From the NCBI RefSeq assembly GCF_030848805.1, contig NC_092368.1:1212441-1276440 (forward strand): a DNA stretch of 64,000 bases. Reading direction: 5' to 3'. This DNA comes from Temnothorax longispinosus (lineage: Eukaryota; Arthropoda; Insecta; Hymenoptera; Formicidae). The translations under genes and the position numbers were made by a program. The number at the start of each line of letters is the position of its first letter. The first letter of the stretch is position 1. The notes beneath the pieces were generated by a model. The model ran no database searches and had not been told where the DNA came from. It saw nothing but the letters and a program-made list of their open reading frames with translations. Positions 47,356 to 57,846 of this stretch are shown in pieces.

Positions 47356-47664
47356 GACTGAAATTTTTTTTTAATTTTTGGAAATTAATACCTTTTTTTT
47401 TACTTTTCGCCTGTAAATAAAATAAACTTGCGTTGAAATCTGCAACCCGTATATCGTAGTAAGTTCTGTTAAAACGAGATATATTTTACAATTCCACATG
47501 CTCATCTCTGTTCATAACCTAATCTGTTCATAACCTAACTTGTAGATCCTTTTATTTGCATCATTTGTATGATCCGATAGTTGCTGCTAAAGAAAACAAT
47601 AACGCTTATGGAGACCACGTGCTAAAACATTTTTGAGAATTCAATTGGCCGCGAGTTCGAGGAG
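47356..47664. other. DPH1 5' flank
   Basis: A short gap between the tRNA and the DPH1 start codon. It holds the Pol III terminator (47364-47372) and presumably the DPH1 promoter. The repeated phrase ctgttcataacctaa occurs twice near 47508-47537. Confidence 0.45.
47364..47372 (+). terminator. RNA polymerase III T-run terminator
   Basis: A run of nine T begins 9 bases after the tRNA-Gln 3' end, the usual Pol III stop signal. Confidence 0.8.
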
Positions 47665-49299
47665 ATGGCCGAGCCGGGCGATTCCGTGGTGGTTATCAAG
47701 GCGAAGCCCGTTCGCAAGGTTTTCAAGGCTCCCACGAGGGCCAGCAAGATTCCCGAGGAACTCCTGAACGATCCTCAGCTGAATTCTGCCATAGCGGCTT
47801 TACCTGCGAATTATAATTTCGAGATACACAAGTCGATATGGAGGCTCAGAGAAGCCAAGGCGAAGCGAGTGGTTCTCCAAATGCCGGAAGGCCTCCTGAT
47901 GTACGCCACAACCATAGCTGATATCATTGAGGACTTTACCGAAGCAGAGACTGTTATCATGGCCGATGTCACCTACGGTAAAAACTAGACAAGCCATCTA
48001 ATGTTTTCAGTAGTTTATATCGTCGTTTGTTGCAGGAGCTTGCTGCGTGGATGATTACACGACGCGAGCATTGGATGCAGACTTCCTGATCCACTATGGA
48101 CACTCGTGTCTTATACCCATGGACCAGGTCGCCGGTATCAAAGTGCTTTACGTGTTTGTTAACATTAGAATTGACATTTTACATTGCGTGGATTGCCTGA
48201 AGGTCACCCTACCAATTACCACAAAGGTAGCGCTAGTCAGTACAATACAGTTCGCCACAACGGTACAGGCGGTAGCGACGGAACTTAGAAGACAGGGTTA
48301 CGAAGTCTCGGTGCCGCAGAGCAAGCCACTTAGCCCTGGAGAAGTACGATACGTTCTTTAATATGCTTTTAAATCATTAAGACGACGTGATAGGCAATGT
48401 GCGAAATGACTTTTAAAGATTTTAGGATGCACAGCGCCACAAGTTCGCTGCGCGGATGCTGTGATCTATATAGGGGACGGCCGCTTTCATTTAGAGGCTG
48501 CCATGATCGCTAATCCTAAGCTGAGGGCATTCAAGTACGACCCGTACGCCAAGAAACTGACTGAAGAATTTTATGACCACGAAAGAATGTTGACGACCAG
48601 GCACGAGGCGATACAACGTGCTATAAAAACCAACAAATATGCTTTGGTGCTTAGTACTCTGGGCAGGCAGGGCAGTCTTAATGTGCTGAAAACTCTACAA
48701 AATAGAATTGAGGCTTTAGGAAAGGAAAATGTCGTGATATTAATGTCGGAGATATTCCCGGATAAAATCAAGCTGTTCAAAGACGTTGACGCTTTCATAC
48801 AGGTACGATCTTCGTGAGAAAAGTGCATCAAATTGTAAAAAAAAAAATTTTCCTCTTCTCTGCATTAGTATCATTATATTTAATTTAGAAGAAATTATAG
48901 GAAAAATATTTAAATTTAAAAATGTACATATGTATATATTTGAAAGAGATGTATAATTTCAAAAAGAGCTGAAAGAAGAAGAGAAAATATTTGCTCGAGT
49001 CAATATAACGTGATAGGTAGCTGAAAAGATTTATATGGTATGTTGAATTATGTCAATACGTTTTATTCAAGATTGCGTGTCCACGATTGAGCATCGACTG
49101 GGGTGTCGCGTTCGAAAAACCATTTCTCACGCCCTATGAAGGTGCCGTCGCTCTTAAGATGGCAGAATTCGACAAGGACCGGCCGTATCCCATGGATTTT
49201 TACGCTACAATCAGCCTCGGACCATGGACCGCTAATCACAAGGAATCTGAATTAGAAAAAACCGATACCTGCTGCGGTAAATGTAAAATGGACAAATAA
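47665..49299 (+). CDS. DPH1: diphthamide biosynthesis protein 1
   Basis: Four exons, 47665-47977, 48036-48343, 48419-48802 and 49072-49299, give 410 aa (human 443). With DPH2 it forms the iron-sulfur enzyme that transfers the 3-amino-3-carboxypropyl group of S-adenosylmethionine to a histidine of elongation factor 2, the first step of diphthamide synthesis in the cytosol. All three family cluster-ligand cysteine motifs are present: YGACCVDD (Cys107/108), ILGCTAP (Cys211) and IACPRLSIDWG (Cys338). The end YPMDFYATISLGPW is typical, followed by a CCGKC tail. Exon 3 begins after a plain AAAG acceptor, which restores the conserved GEILGC. The stop codon overlaps an AATAAA. Confidence 0.95.
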
Positions 49300-50491
49300 A
49301 GGGAATCGAATATGTAATTTAAATTTGTTATGAAATTATCTGTTAAATTGTGTTAGACGAAAATCCCGTTAGATGAAAATCCTTCCTCGTTCTACCACGA
49401 TCGCGCAAGTTTTTAACAAGTTTTTCATTAAACACAATGTAAATTCGAGCAGGTGCATTTGAGAGCTGTCTATATTAAACCCCCGTCATCCCTAAGTTGT
49501 TGCTAGCGGAGCGATAATGGGCAGATAGGAGGGTCCGCGTGGGCGAATTACGTCATACGCCCACCTGTAGCCCGCTCACACATAGACACGCGAATACTGT
49601 ATATACAGGGTGTACAAAATCTAACACTCGCTACTCGATTTTTTTCACTCGCCTCTTGCTGTCGAAAAAAGAATATTAAAACTATACATATTTGATTGAA
49701 ACATCATTATTTTTCAACTTGTTTACAGAACATACTGACGAGATCGTGCGAGAAGTTGCGTGGAAAAAAAAATGAATGCGAATCACCGAGTTAGAATTAA
49801 TTTATATAAATCAAAATGTTCTCAATTGAAAAATATTGTTTTGAATATCGAAATGAAATATTTGTTATTCTAACATTGTCAAGGAATATATTGTAGGAGG
49901 ATGAAAATTATCGATGAATATATGATAAAAACGACCGATGCGGGTGAAGGAAAGTGAAAGAAAGGAGCACAGAGTACATGACAAAATACCGGGGGTGAAA
50001 GGCGGCGCCGGCCGCACCCCGGTGTCGCGACGTCAGTCGTCGTTCCAGCGTGGCTCAACAAGTACACGCGGCGCCTAGCTCAGCACGGTTTCAAATTTTC
50101 GGAGATCTCGACGTGACTTTTGTCCGTACAGCTATTCGATATTAAAATGCGTTAAATCGACGGACGCAGCACCAATTGTGAGAGTAAGATCCACAAATCG
50201 TCTCTTACAATTCGATTAATCAACGATCCGATCATCGACATTGATAAAAAGTAAGTCATAGAAAAATGTCAAGCATTAATTTTATATCTTCAATCTTCTT
50301 TGTATATTCTTACTTCTGCTCTCTTTGTTTATAACTTAAATTGAAGACAGTAAACAAGGAAAATAGATGTGGGAAGACATGTTAAAGATTCTGGTTTTAA
50401 AATCGTGATAAGTGAAATTTAAATATCGAAAGTGAGATTTATTATTAATTATATTTTTTTTTCTTTTTTCATTAGAGGAAAGGAATATACT
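49300..50491. other. dimmed upstream region with likely 5' non-coding exon
   Basis: A CG-rich patch at about 49985-50110 (ggcggcgccggccgc) stands out from AT-rich surroundings. A GTAAGT donor at 50250 and an acceptor (cattag) at 50475, just before the dimmed ATG, suggest a 5' UTR exon here. The reading is inferred from signals only. Confidence 0.45.
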
Positions 50492-51267
50492 ATGCGGTCT
50501 AAGGTGACAAACGAGAATACTTGGGAGACAAAATGGGCTACGGAATCGTCGCAGAGCGGTAGGAGTTTACGACGAAAGACAAAAAGAACGGAATCCTCGG
50601 TATTGAAATTGTCAAAACCCTCCAGGGGAAATACGGCACGGGAGAGAACTCTCAGGAGGCTGGAAAGCAATGAACGCGAGCGTATGCGGATGCACAGTTT
50701 GAACGATGCGTTTCAGGTACATAAAACAATATTATCGTGTTATATCTAAAATATAAAAACTGATAAGACGATAAGGAAGGACTATTTATGTGAAGAAATG
50801 ACTGTAACAACAAATATTTGTCTCTGATCTTTCTCGAAAAGATCCTCTTCTATTCATATACATATACAGTTAATACATAATGTTTTAAGGTATTTACACA
50901 CGTATATCTTTTGTAAGATAATTAGTGAATATTTTTCTTTTTTCTCTAGTCCTTACGCGAAGTGATTCCTCACGTCACCAAAGAGAGACGGCTCTCGAAA
51001 ATTGAGACGTTAACGCTGGCCAAAAATTATATAGTGGCCCTTACAGATGTAATATGCGCCATGAGAAGCGAGGAACGATCGGAAGATCAGCAAACGAACG
51101 GCTCCGAATGCCAAGATTCGTCAAGCAGCGAACAGCGATTGGAATCAACTACTGTTCGCGTGAACATTCCCGTCGCTTCCAGATCCCGCGGTTCGGAAAC
51201 TCAAAATTTTTATCAAAATAATCGTTCGCGGTGGGAAAAAGACCAGGATAATGTTACAGGCCTCTGA
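50492..51267 (+). CDS. dimm: bHLH transcription factor Dimmed (Mist1/BHLHA15 family)
   Basis: Two exons, 50492-50716 and 50950-51267, give 180 aa. The bHLH domain spans about residues 54-112. The basic region and helix 1 read RRLESNERERMRMHSLNDAF, the loop IPHVTKERRLSK, and helix 2 IETLTLAKNYIVALT. These are the Dimmed/Mist1 hallmarks, including the NERER DNA-contact residues for E-boxes. In flies Dimmed drives the secretory programme of peptidergic neuroendocrine cells. The 3' part is Ser/Gln-rich without domains. The protein is shorter than Drosophila Dimmed, mainly outside the bHLH. The intron splits helix 1 from the loop, as the phase-0 junction shows. Confidence 0.92.
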
Positions 51268-51997
51268 AAAGTTACGGCGCTAAGCGATATCGGGATAAAG
51301 GACGAATTGAGATCTCTAACGGTATTTCGACTAGTCTTCCTTTCCTTAATCGTGCATGCGTTTATGTCTTAAAAAGTTCCAATATTCAACGTATCTGTGC
51401 AAGTATTATCAAAATTAACGATATATCTTATGACTGATATAATAATCTAAGAAAAAACTAACTATATGTGCCAAAGGAAGATAGTATTTGCAGAAACGAA
51501 TAAAAGAATATATATAGATATTAATAGTAATGTTACAATATTTTATTTCATATAGAGCATTATATTATTTTTCGATAATAACGTAAGAAATGATTATTAG
51601 AGAATAGATTACATATGTGCGAAAAACCTAAAATAATTGCATTTTCAGATGCTTTTGCAAATAACGAATGAGTTACGAAGTTTATAGAAACTCATTGTTT
51701 GTTATAAATTGCTTTACAATTTTTATATTCTTTTACATTTTTATTCTTTATTATAAGTTTATGTGATATATGTGTCATTAAGGTATATACAATAACAAAC
51801 GGGCTACGTACGTGTAATAAATAATTATATATTTATTATATAAAGTATATGTTATATATTCAGATAAATAAATTTAATTATATATTTGAAAAACTTGATC
51901 AATGTTTTCTACTAATCTTCTTGCATTTCTCACGTGGAGATCATACAACATTTTCATTGCAATGAACAATTATTTTAAGATTAACACGTAATACAAA
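51268..51997. other. convergent 3' flanks of dimmed and POLD2
   Basis: Very AT-rich. Probable 3' UTRs of both neighbours. No other feature seen. Confidence 0.5.
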
Positions 51998-53727
51998 TTA
52001 TGACAGCCCATCGCCGAATGAGACGGACTGTGTCGTCAAGTCCTGTAAATTGACTAGCACCGCTGTTTTGGTTTCCGAGAACTTTGGAACGCATATCAAT
52101 CTCACTGTATGTCCCTCGTCAGCTACACATTGGCATACATGAGTCATTTCACGTTAAACAAAAGTTGATAATCAAATCAGATTTTCTAAAATCCTACCTG
52201 TAACTAATTTTGTATCGTATTTATCCATATTTCCGGCGAAATATATGTCCGGCCATTCGTTCATAACGAATGGATCATTTTTGAAGAACGGATAAATTGG
52301 AATCGTGTCGGGACCGGTTGGAGCGTAATGCCTCCAGATCAAGGTACGCTCCAACCATTCCAACGCGGACAGCTGGGATAATCCAGCGATTTTCATGATA
52401 TCCATGATCGGTCCGCCGCAAGAACCGGCTACGACACGACCCCCAATATTTGCGACCCAAGGATTAGTTGCACCGTGCATGCTTTTAAACCTGTATTACA
52501 TCTAAATTGTATTATGTAAAGAAAGCTCGGCGGACGCAAGACTTAAACATGTCGCTGTTACCTGGCCGATTTATGTAAAGTACATGGGTGGAAGGGCTGC
52601 TGAGGCATGGTGTAGTTGCAAGCGGGATCGAACTCTCCCGGCATTAACACGACGCAACAGCAGTGGAGGATATTGCTGAGGAAAGCGTCGAGTTTATGCA
52701 TCGCCATTACATCTTCCTTGATCTTACGCTGGTCGTGCGATTTGATCTCGTGATAGCCTTTGTGATTGTATATTTTCGCAGAACCACGAATGGTGTTTCC
52801 TATGCAATTATTTATGCTTGAATTATATTATCGCCAGTCAGAAAATATGAACATTTTTGACATTCATACCAGCGATAATGACTCTAGCAATTACTGCTTC
52901 TTCTTTTTGAGCATCGGCACATCCCGCCATTCCGGTTATCCATTCCGAAAGTAAATCTAAGCTAAGCTCATCCGTGTTATTAACCAGATCCAATCCAGAT
53001 ACTAGCAGAATTTTCCCGTCTTCCACCAATGAGCCGCTCGAACTGGAAGGCTTCGGGTAGTATCCTGGAAAACACCAATCCTCTACCTAAGAGCAAAGTT
53101 TTTATATCAGCAAGCTAGATTCCTGGCTGTAGACTAATTATGCAAGTATATACCCAGAATGTTCCATTTTCCAATTCACGTCCGAGTACTGCGCAGACAA
53201 GTCCAGTGACTACTTCCTGTATATCCATGTGACTTCCTACCAATCTTACACGTAACGTTTCGTCCTCTAGAAATAATTTGTCGTCGACCGACGCATAATT
53301 GTTATTGCTTGGCTGAGCTTCCAGCTGCAGTTCCTTGCTGAGGTCGCGCACCAAAGAAGGTTTCAGTCTCTGCTCCTTATAAAGTACTCCTACCAAAATG
53401 TAAGACTTTCCTGGGCTTTCCAAGGTTAGGCGTGAAACCTCTACATATGAATAATCGGCTGTAACATACAAAAAAATAGAATAACATGGATAATGTAGTG
53501 TGGAAAGATTTTGGGTTCCGGGTACACAAACGTGGCTTACTCCATTTTAGTTTCGCTGCACGTAACGTGTCTTCCCGCAGATCGTTCAACCTCGCTGTAT
53601 ATATGTTGAGAGAATCATCGTCGTATTTTCTTTCTGTTAGCTTAAATCTGCCAAGGTCTCTGAAGAAGACAATTTTCCGGTCGTATTCGTGCGTTTCGTC
53701 GACCTCCATCCCTTCCAGTGAGAACAT
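51998..53727 (-). CDS. PolD2: DNA polymerase delta subunit 2 (small subunit)
   Basis: Six exons in phase, 53727-53541, 53458-53154, 53086-52870, 52799-52562, 52490-52198 and 52122-51998, give 454 aa (human POLD2 469). This is the non-catalytic B subunit that bridges the polymerase delta catalytic subunit and its other partners at the replication fork. The N-terminal part is an OB fold (SYILVGVLYKEQRLKPSLV, then LEDETLRVRL). The C-terminal part is the inactivated calcineurin-like phosphoesterase fold (LVSGLDLVN, VIIAGN, VVLMPGEFDPACNYTMPQQ, HGATNPW). The end KTAVLVNLQDLTTQSVSF fits the family. The start may be Met at 53727 or 53709 (MEVDETHEY). The gene is divergent from PDHA, with about 1.1 kb between. 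Confidence 0.94.
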
Positions 53728-54808
53728 TAACTCCTTTCTGAAATTTTCCAAAGTCACGCTCGTGAAATAAAATCACATCAACGTGTTGTTATCAGAGATA
53801 TATTAAAAAAAAAAAAAAATAACGAAGAAGCGTACTATTGCCTTTCATTGTTTTGCACGTGTGAAGAGGATCCCGCGTTTTGAAAGAAACATATGATTAG
53901 TGATTACGCTGTCATTGCACCAATTGCACTGAGGTGTAGAAAGTGTAAATAGAAAATTTTTATGCACCTTGCGCCATCCTCTCTCTTCCTCCACGATCGC
54001 GTACACATTTATCTCGTTTTAAGTGCAGAAAGTGCAGTCAATGTCACCCCATCCCATATGAGGCCAGTGATTGGTCGTTATGTTCGTGAGAGGGATAAGA
54101 ACAGTGCCGGATTTTTATTTTGCAAAGGCGAGTAAAAAATTTGCGAACGTGGCATGATTAGGCCTGTTTGTTTTAGCTAAACTTCTTGCACAGTTCATCT
54201 TTTCTCCTTTTCTCTCCAATGTAAAAAGAAAAAGAGAAACCTTTTCTCTCCAATGTAAAAAGAAAAGGAGAAAAGATGAACCGTGCAAGAAGTTCAGCTA
54301 AAACAAAACAGGCCTATTGTCATTCATATACATTTAACGTCCCAGACAGTACCATATCCAAAATCGGGACATGACATAAGACTTCTCAAAAATGTCTTCT
54401 TCTTCTTCTTCTTATGCGTTTTTGCTCACTTTCCCTTATCTGGAATTGAGAGAGAGAGAATCGGCCATTATTCAATTTTTTTTATTTCATCGCGATACGA
54501 TATTACGACATAACCACAACGCGAAATAAAAAGCAGGTGCAAGGAAAAGTCGGAAGAACAAAATCTGATGAAGATCATGTGCTGCGCGTTTTGCGCCCCG
54601 ACTAGAACCGTTCCTGGGAGCAGAGCTACATCATCTGCACTTCGATGCATCGTGCATCCCTTCGTACATCATCTGGTCCGTCTACGGTTCGTGTCAGGTG
54701 AAGGTGGTTCACGGCAGTTCACGGCGACGAGGCATACTTCAGCACTGGACTCCACGAGACGAGAAGCAAGTTCTGTTATCTCTGATCTCTCTCTCCCATC
54801 ATTAGGAA
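53728..54808. other. divergent interval between POLD2 and PDHA
   Basis: It contains the promoters of both genes and the hairpin MITE at 54161-54314. The ORF beginning at 54568 runs through the PDHA 5' UTR in another frame and is not considered coding. Confidence 0.45.
54161..54314. repeat. hairpin MITE G with internal duplication
   Basis: A 154-bp palindrome with tips GGCCTGTTTGTTTTAGCTAA and TTCAGCTAAAACAAAACAGG-CC, preceded by TTA. The tip GGCCTGTTTG is like that of Tourist/Harbinger elements. The middle contains a 34-bp unit (ccttttctctccaatgtaaa plus aagaaaa-g-gagaaa) twice in direct order, at 54206-54239 and 54240-54273. A half copy lies at 24865-24905. Confidence 0.8.
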
Positions 54809-56887
54809 ATGATCCCGAGCTGCCTCAGGAACGTCGCCGCGCCGTTGTCACGACGAAACGTAAGTACACCGACGGGCGACGCGTGACCTCTAAACACGCG
54901 CCGCATCGCGTTTTTTGTGTCAGGGTCTCGCCACGAATCCCAGACCCCTGTTACTTGCGACACCATATCTCATGAGTCTTCTTCTTTCCTCAATATCTCG
55001 CATACTCGCCAGTTTGGAAGCTGGAACGAGGTAATTATCACCCGCGATCCGGTTATGCTGCGGTTCGCGTTAATGCTGTCGCCTTGTATTTTATTTGCTT
55101 TGAATTCGATTGATGTTAACACGAAAGCTCAAAATTTTGAGCCTCTCTTACATCTACTTCCACCAATATAGATTAACTTTAATCTCGGTTTAATTTATTT
55201 TCTATCTTTTTCTAGTTTTGAAAATTTGAACCGAGATTAAAGTTAATCTACATCGGTAGAATGAACATTAAAGAACACCATCAATTGATTCACGAGATAA
55301 ACGTAAAGATAAACTTCACATTGTCTCACGTGTGTACAGTTACATGTTACATTACGATTTCGCGTCACTACAGACACTTACTAGATGTTGATGTTTCTAG
55401 GTGGCCTCGTTTTTCTTGAGCAAGAAAAACAATTATGCTACCGAAGCCTCCTTCGAGACCAAGCCTTTTCGCCTGCACAAACTGGACCAGGGCCCATCCA
55501 CTCAGGTGACGGTAACCCGGGATGACGCTATCGAACTGTTTAAGAAGCTACATACGATACGTCGTATGGAAACGGCTGCCGGCAACTTGTACAAAGAGAA
55601 GATCGTTCGGGGTTTCTGTCACTTATATTCCGGACAAGTAAAGATCATCTCGCATGGTTTTTGATATTTATTTAGTTTGAGATTACTTCAATCTTCTTTG
55701 TTGCATTTTCTTTACAGGAAGCTTGCGCAGTCGGCATGAAAGCGGCGATGAGATCCCAGGACGCTGTAATCACGGCTTACCGCGCACACGGCTGGACTTA
55801 TTTGATGGGCATAGACGTATTTGGCGTCTTTGCAGAACTCACGGGCAGACAAGGTGGCAACGCCAAAGGCAAGGGTGGTTCCATGCACATGTATTCTAAG
55901 AACTTCTATGGAGGAAACGGCATTGTTGGCGCTCAGGTTTTACATTAATCCTAAAATTTAATTTTAATATCGCCAATGTGTAAATTTTTCTTTAATATTT
56001 CAACGTGTTGTCGCTGCAATTAGGTGCCGCTAGGAGTTGGAATCGCCTTTGCACAAAAATACTTGAATAACGGCGGAGTTTGTCTAACATTGTACGGCGA
56101 TGGCGCGGCCAATCAGGGACAGGTGTTCGAGGTGTACAATATGGCTAAGCTGTGGGACGTACCCTGCATCTTCGTCTGCGAGAATAACGGATACGGGATG
56201 GGTACCAGCGTGGAGCGTGCCGCGGCAAGCACGGAATATTACACCAGGGGCGACTATATTCCCGGAATATGGGTACGTTATCTCCTCTCCTAAGAGATTC
56301 GCGTTTTTATTTAGGTAAACGGGATTTACGATAGAAATCGTATCGTAGGTGGACGGGATGGATGTGTTAGCTGTGAGAGAAGCTACGAAATTCGCGATCG
56401 ACCACTGCACGTCCGGTAAGGGACCGATCGTCATGGAGACTGTGACGTACAGGTACAGCGGACACAGTATGTCGGATCCCGGAACCAGCTATCGTACGCG
56501 AGAAGAGGTGCAGGAGGTTCGGCAGACTCGGGATCCTCTGACCAGCTTCAAGGAGAGAATCTTAAATGCCAACCTCGTCACTGCGGACGAGATCAAAGTC
56601 AGTTGACGTCTCTTTCGTTAGATTTCGCGATTAACGTTATTAGTAATTTATTGTTACCCGAAATGATTTGTGTGGATAACACGATCTCTTTTCTATTCCA
56701 GGTAATAGAGGGTGAGATCAGAAAATCGGTGGACGATGCCATGAAAGCTGCCAAGAATGACAAGGAGATTCCGCTGAGCGAACTCACTGCCGACATTTAT
56801 GCGAATTGCCTAGAGAAGGAGATTCGAAACACGACACCCTTCAATCCTTTATCGCACGCCAGACTAGGGCCAGCCATAAATGCTTAA
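54809..56887 (+). CDS. Pdha: pyruvate dehydrogenase E1 component subunit alpha
   Basis: Six exons, 54809-54859, 55401-55637, 55718-55936, 56024-56272, 56349-56597 and 56702-56887, give 396 aa (human PDHA1 390). This is the thiamine-diphosphate subunit of the mitochondrial complex that converts pyruvate to acetyl-CoA. The 17-codon first exon reads MIPSCLRNVAAPLSRRN, a basic mitochondrial presequence continuing into exon 2. The TPP motif is GDGAANQG (194-201) and continues to ENNGYGMGTS. All three regulatory phosphosites known from human are present: Ser231 (MGTSVER), Ser292 (YSGHSMSDPG) and Ser299 (GTSYRTREE). The family tail IKFKSVS of vertebrates is replaced by HARLGPAINA. Intron 1 carries a small palindromic element. 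Confidence 0.96.
55169..55250. repeat. short palindrome H in PDHA intron 1
   Basis: TAGATTAACTTTAATCTCGG(TT) and its exact complement at 55229-55250 enclose 38 bp. The right flank (catcggtagaatg) and partly the left continue the pairing. Similar tips (ATGTAGATTAATTTTGATCT) occur at 58809, so this is a family. Confidence 0.7.
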
Positions 56888-57846
56888 AACTGCTCAAAGA
56901 TTGTTTTCCTAAAATATTGTATATTTTACAGTCACGTGCCACATCCTCAATGTTCATAGACCTACAAATTAGTTGTATAGAGATGTACGTACCGCACACG
57001 ATTCTTTAATTCGAGGATGTATATTATTTCGTTGAAGGGGAGAACTGATATTGCCGAAACAGATTAATTCGAGTGCAACCATTGCGCACCGATATTAATC
57101 TCAATGCTCCACGACGCGCGCGCGTAACCCGTTTGTTCTTCGAGGAACTTCCTGATATGGTGCGCACTAGTGTTATAAGTTACACTAGTTACGGTCAAAC
57201 AATGGATCTGTTTTCTATTGCTGAACTAGTTCAGAGTTGTATCTTTTTTACCCCACATTGGAAGGAAAAGATACAACTCTGAACTAGTGCAGCTAGTTCA
57301 GCAATAGAAAATAGATCCAAAATATACTTGTCTCACTCTAATTTATTGCACCAATTCAGGAAGTCCCTCCTAGGAAAAGAACAGACGGAACATTTTGCGT
57401 TACAATCCAATGCTAAAGAGAAGATCCATTTTTTTGATAATTTGGGAAATTAAATTTATTTATAGTTTAATTTATTTTGAGTGCGAGTTATCATGAAAAT
57501 AGGATCTTTTACGGTACAACGTGCGCCTAAGACCTGAGCTATTTGTTAATGTGTTAATAAAAAAAATAAATCTAAAAAAAAAATAAAAATTTCTTTTAAT
57601 TTCCGTTATAAAAAAATAAGTCACTTGGTTGTGGGAAGAATGAATTTATCGTGCATTTTTGAATGGTGATTGGTTGCGAGATCTCGAGAGATCGAGAAAG
57701 AAAGAAGCATCGAACGTGTCGACCGGTCGATATCGAACGTCGGCCTGGTCGGCCATATCTCTCTAGTGGCGAACAGGTACACGCTTAACCAAGGCTACGC
57801 GCTCCGTCTTGTGTCGAAGGATAGTTTGTTTCCGCGAGGAAAAAAA
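56888..57846. other. intergenic gap between PDHA and REEP
   Basis: PDHA 3' UTR, palindrome I (57204-57318), and the REEP promoter/5' UTR. The REEP frame is open upstream of its ATG to 57670, but that part has no family resemblance. Confidence 0.45.
57204..57318. repeat. hairpin MITE I
   Basis: The left arm GGATCTGTTTTCTATTGCTG continues with aactagttcagagttgtatc. The right arm is the near complement, gatacaactctgaactagtg then cagctagttcagcaatagaa and aatagatcc. The right arm has a few extra bases, so it is slightly asymmetric. Confidence 0.75.

Noticed and set aside
54568..55171. ORFs over the start of PDHA (135 and 84 aa)
   Set aside because: Different frame from the mitochondrial presequence exon 54809-54859, which splices in phase to PDHA; these are shadows.
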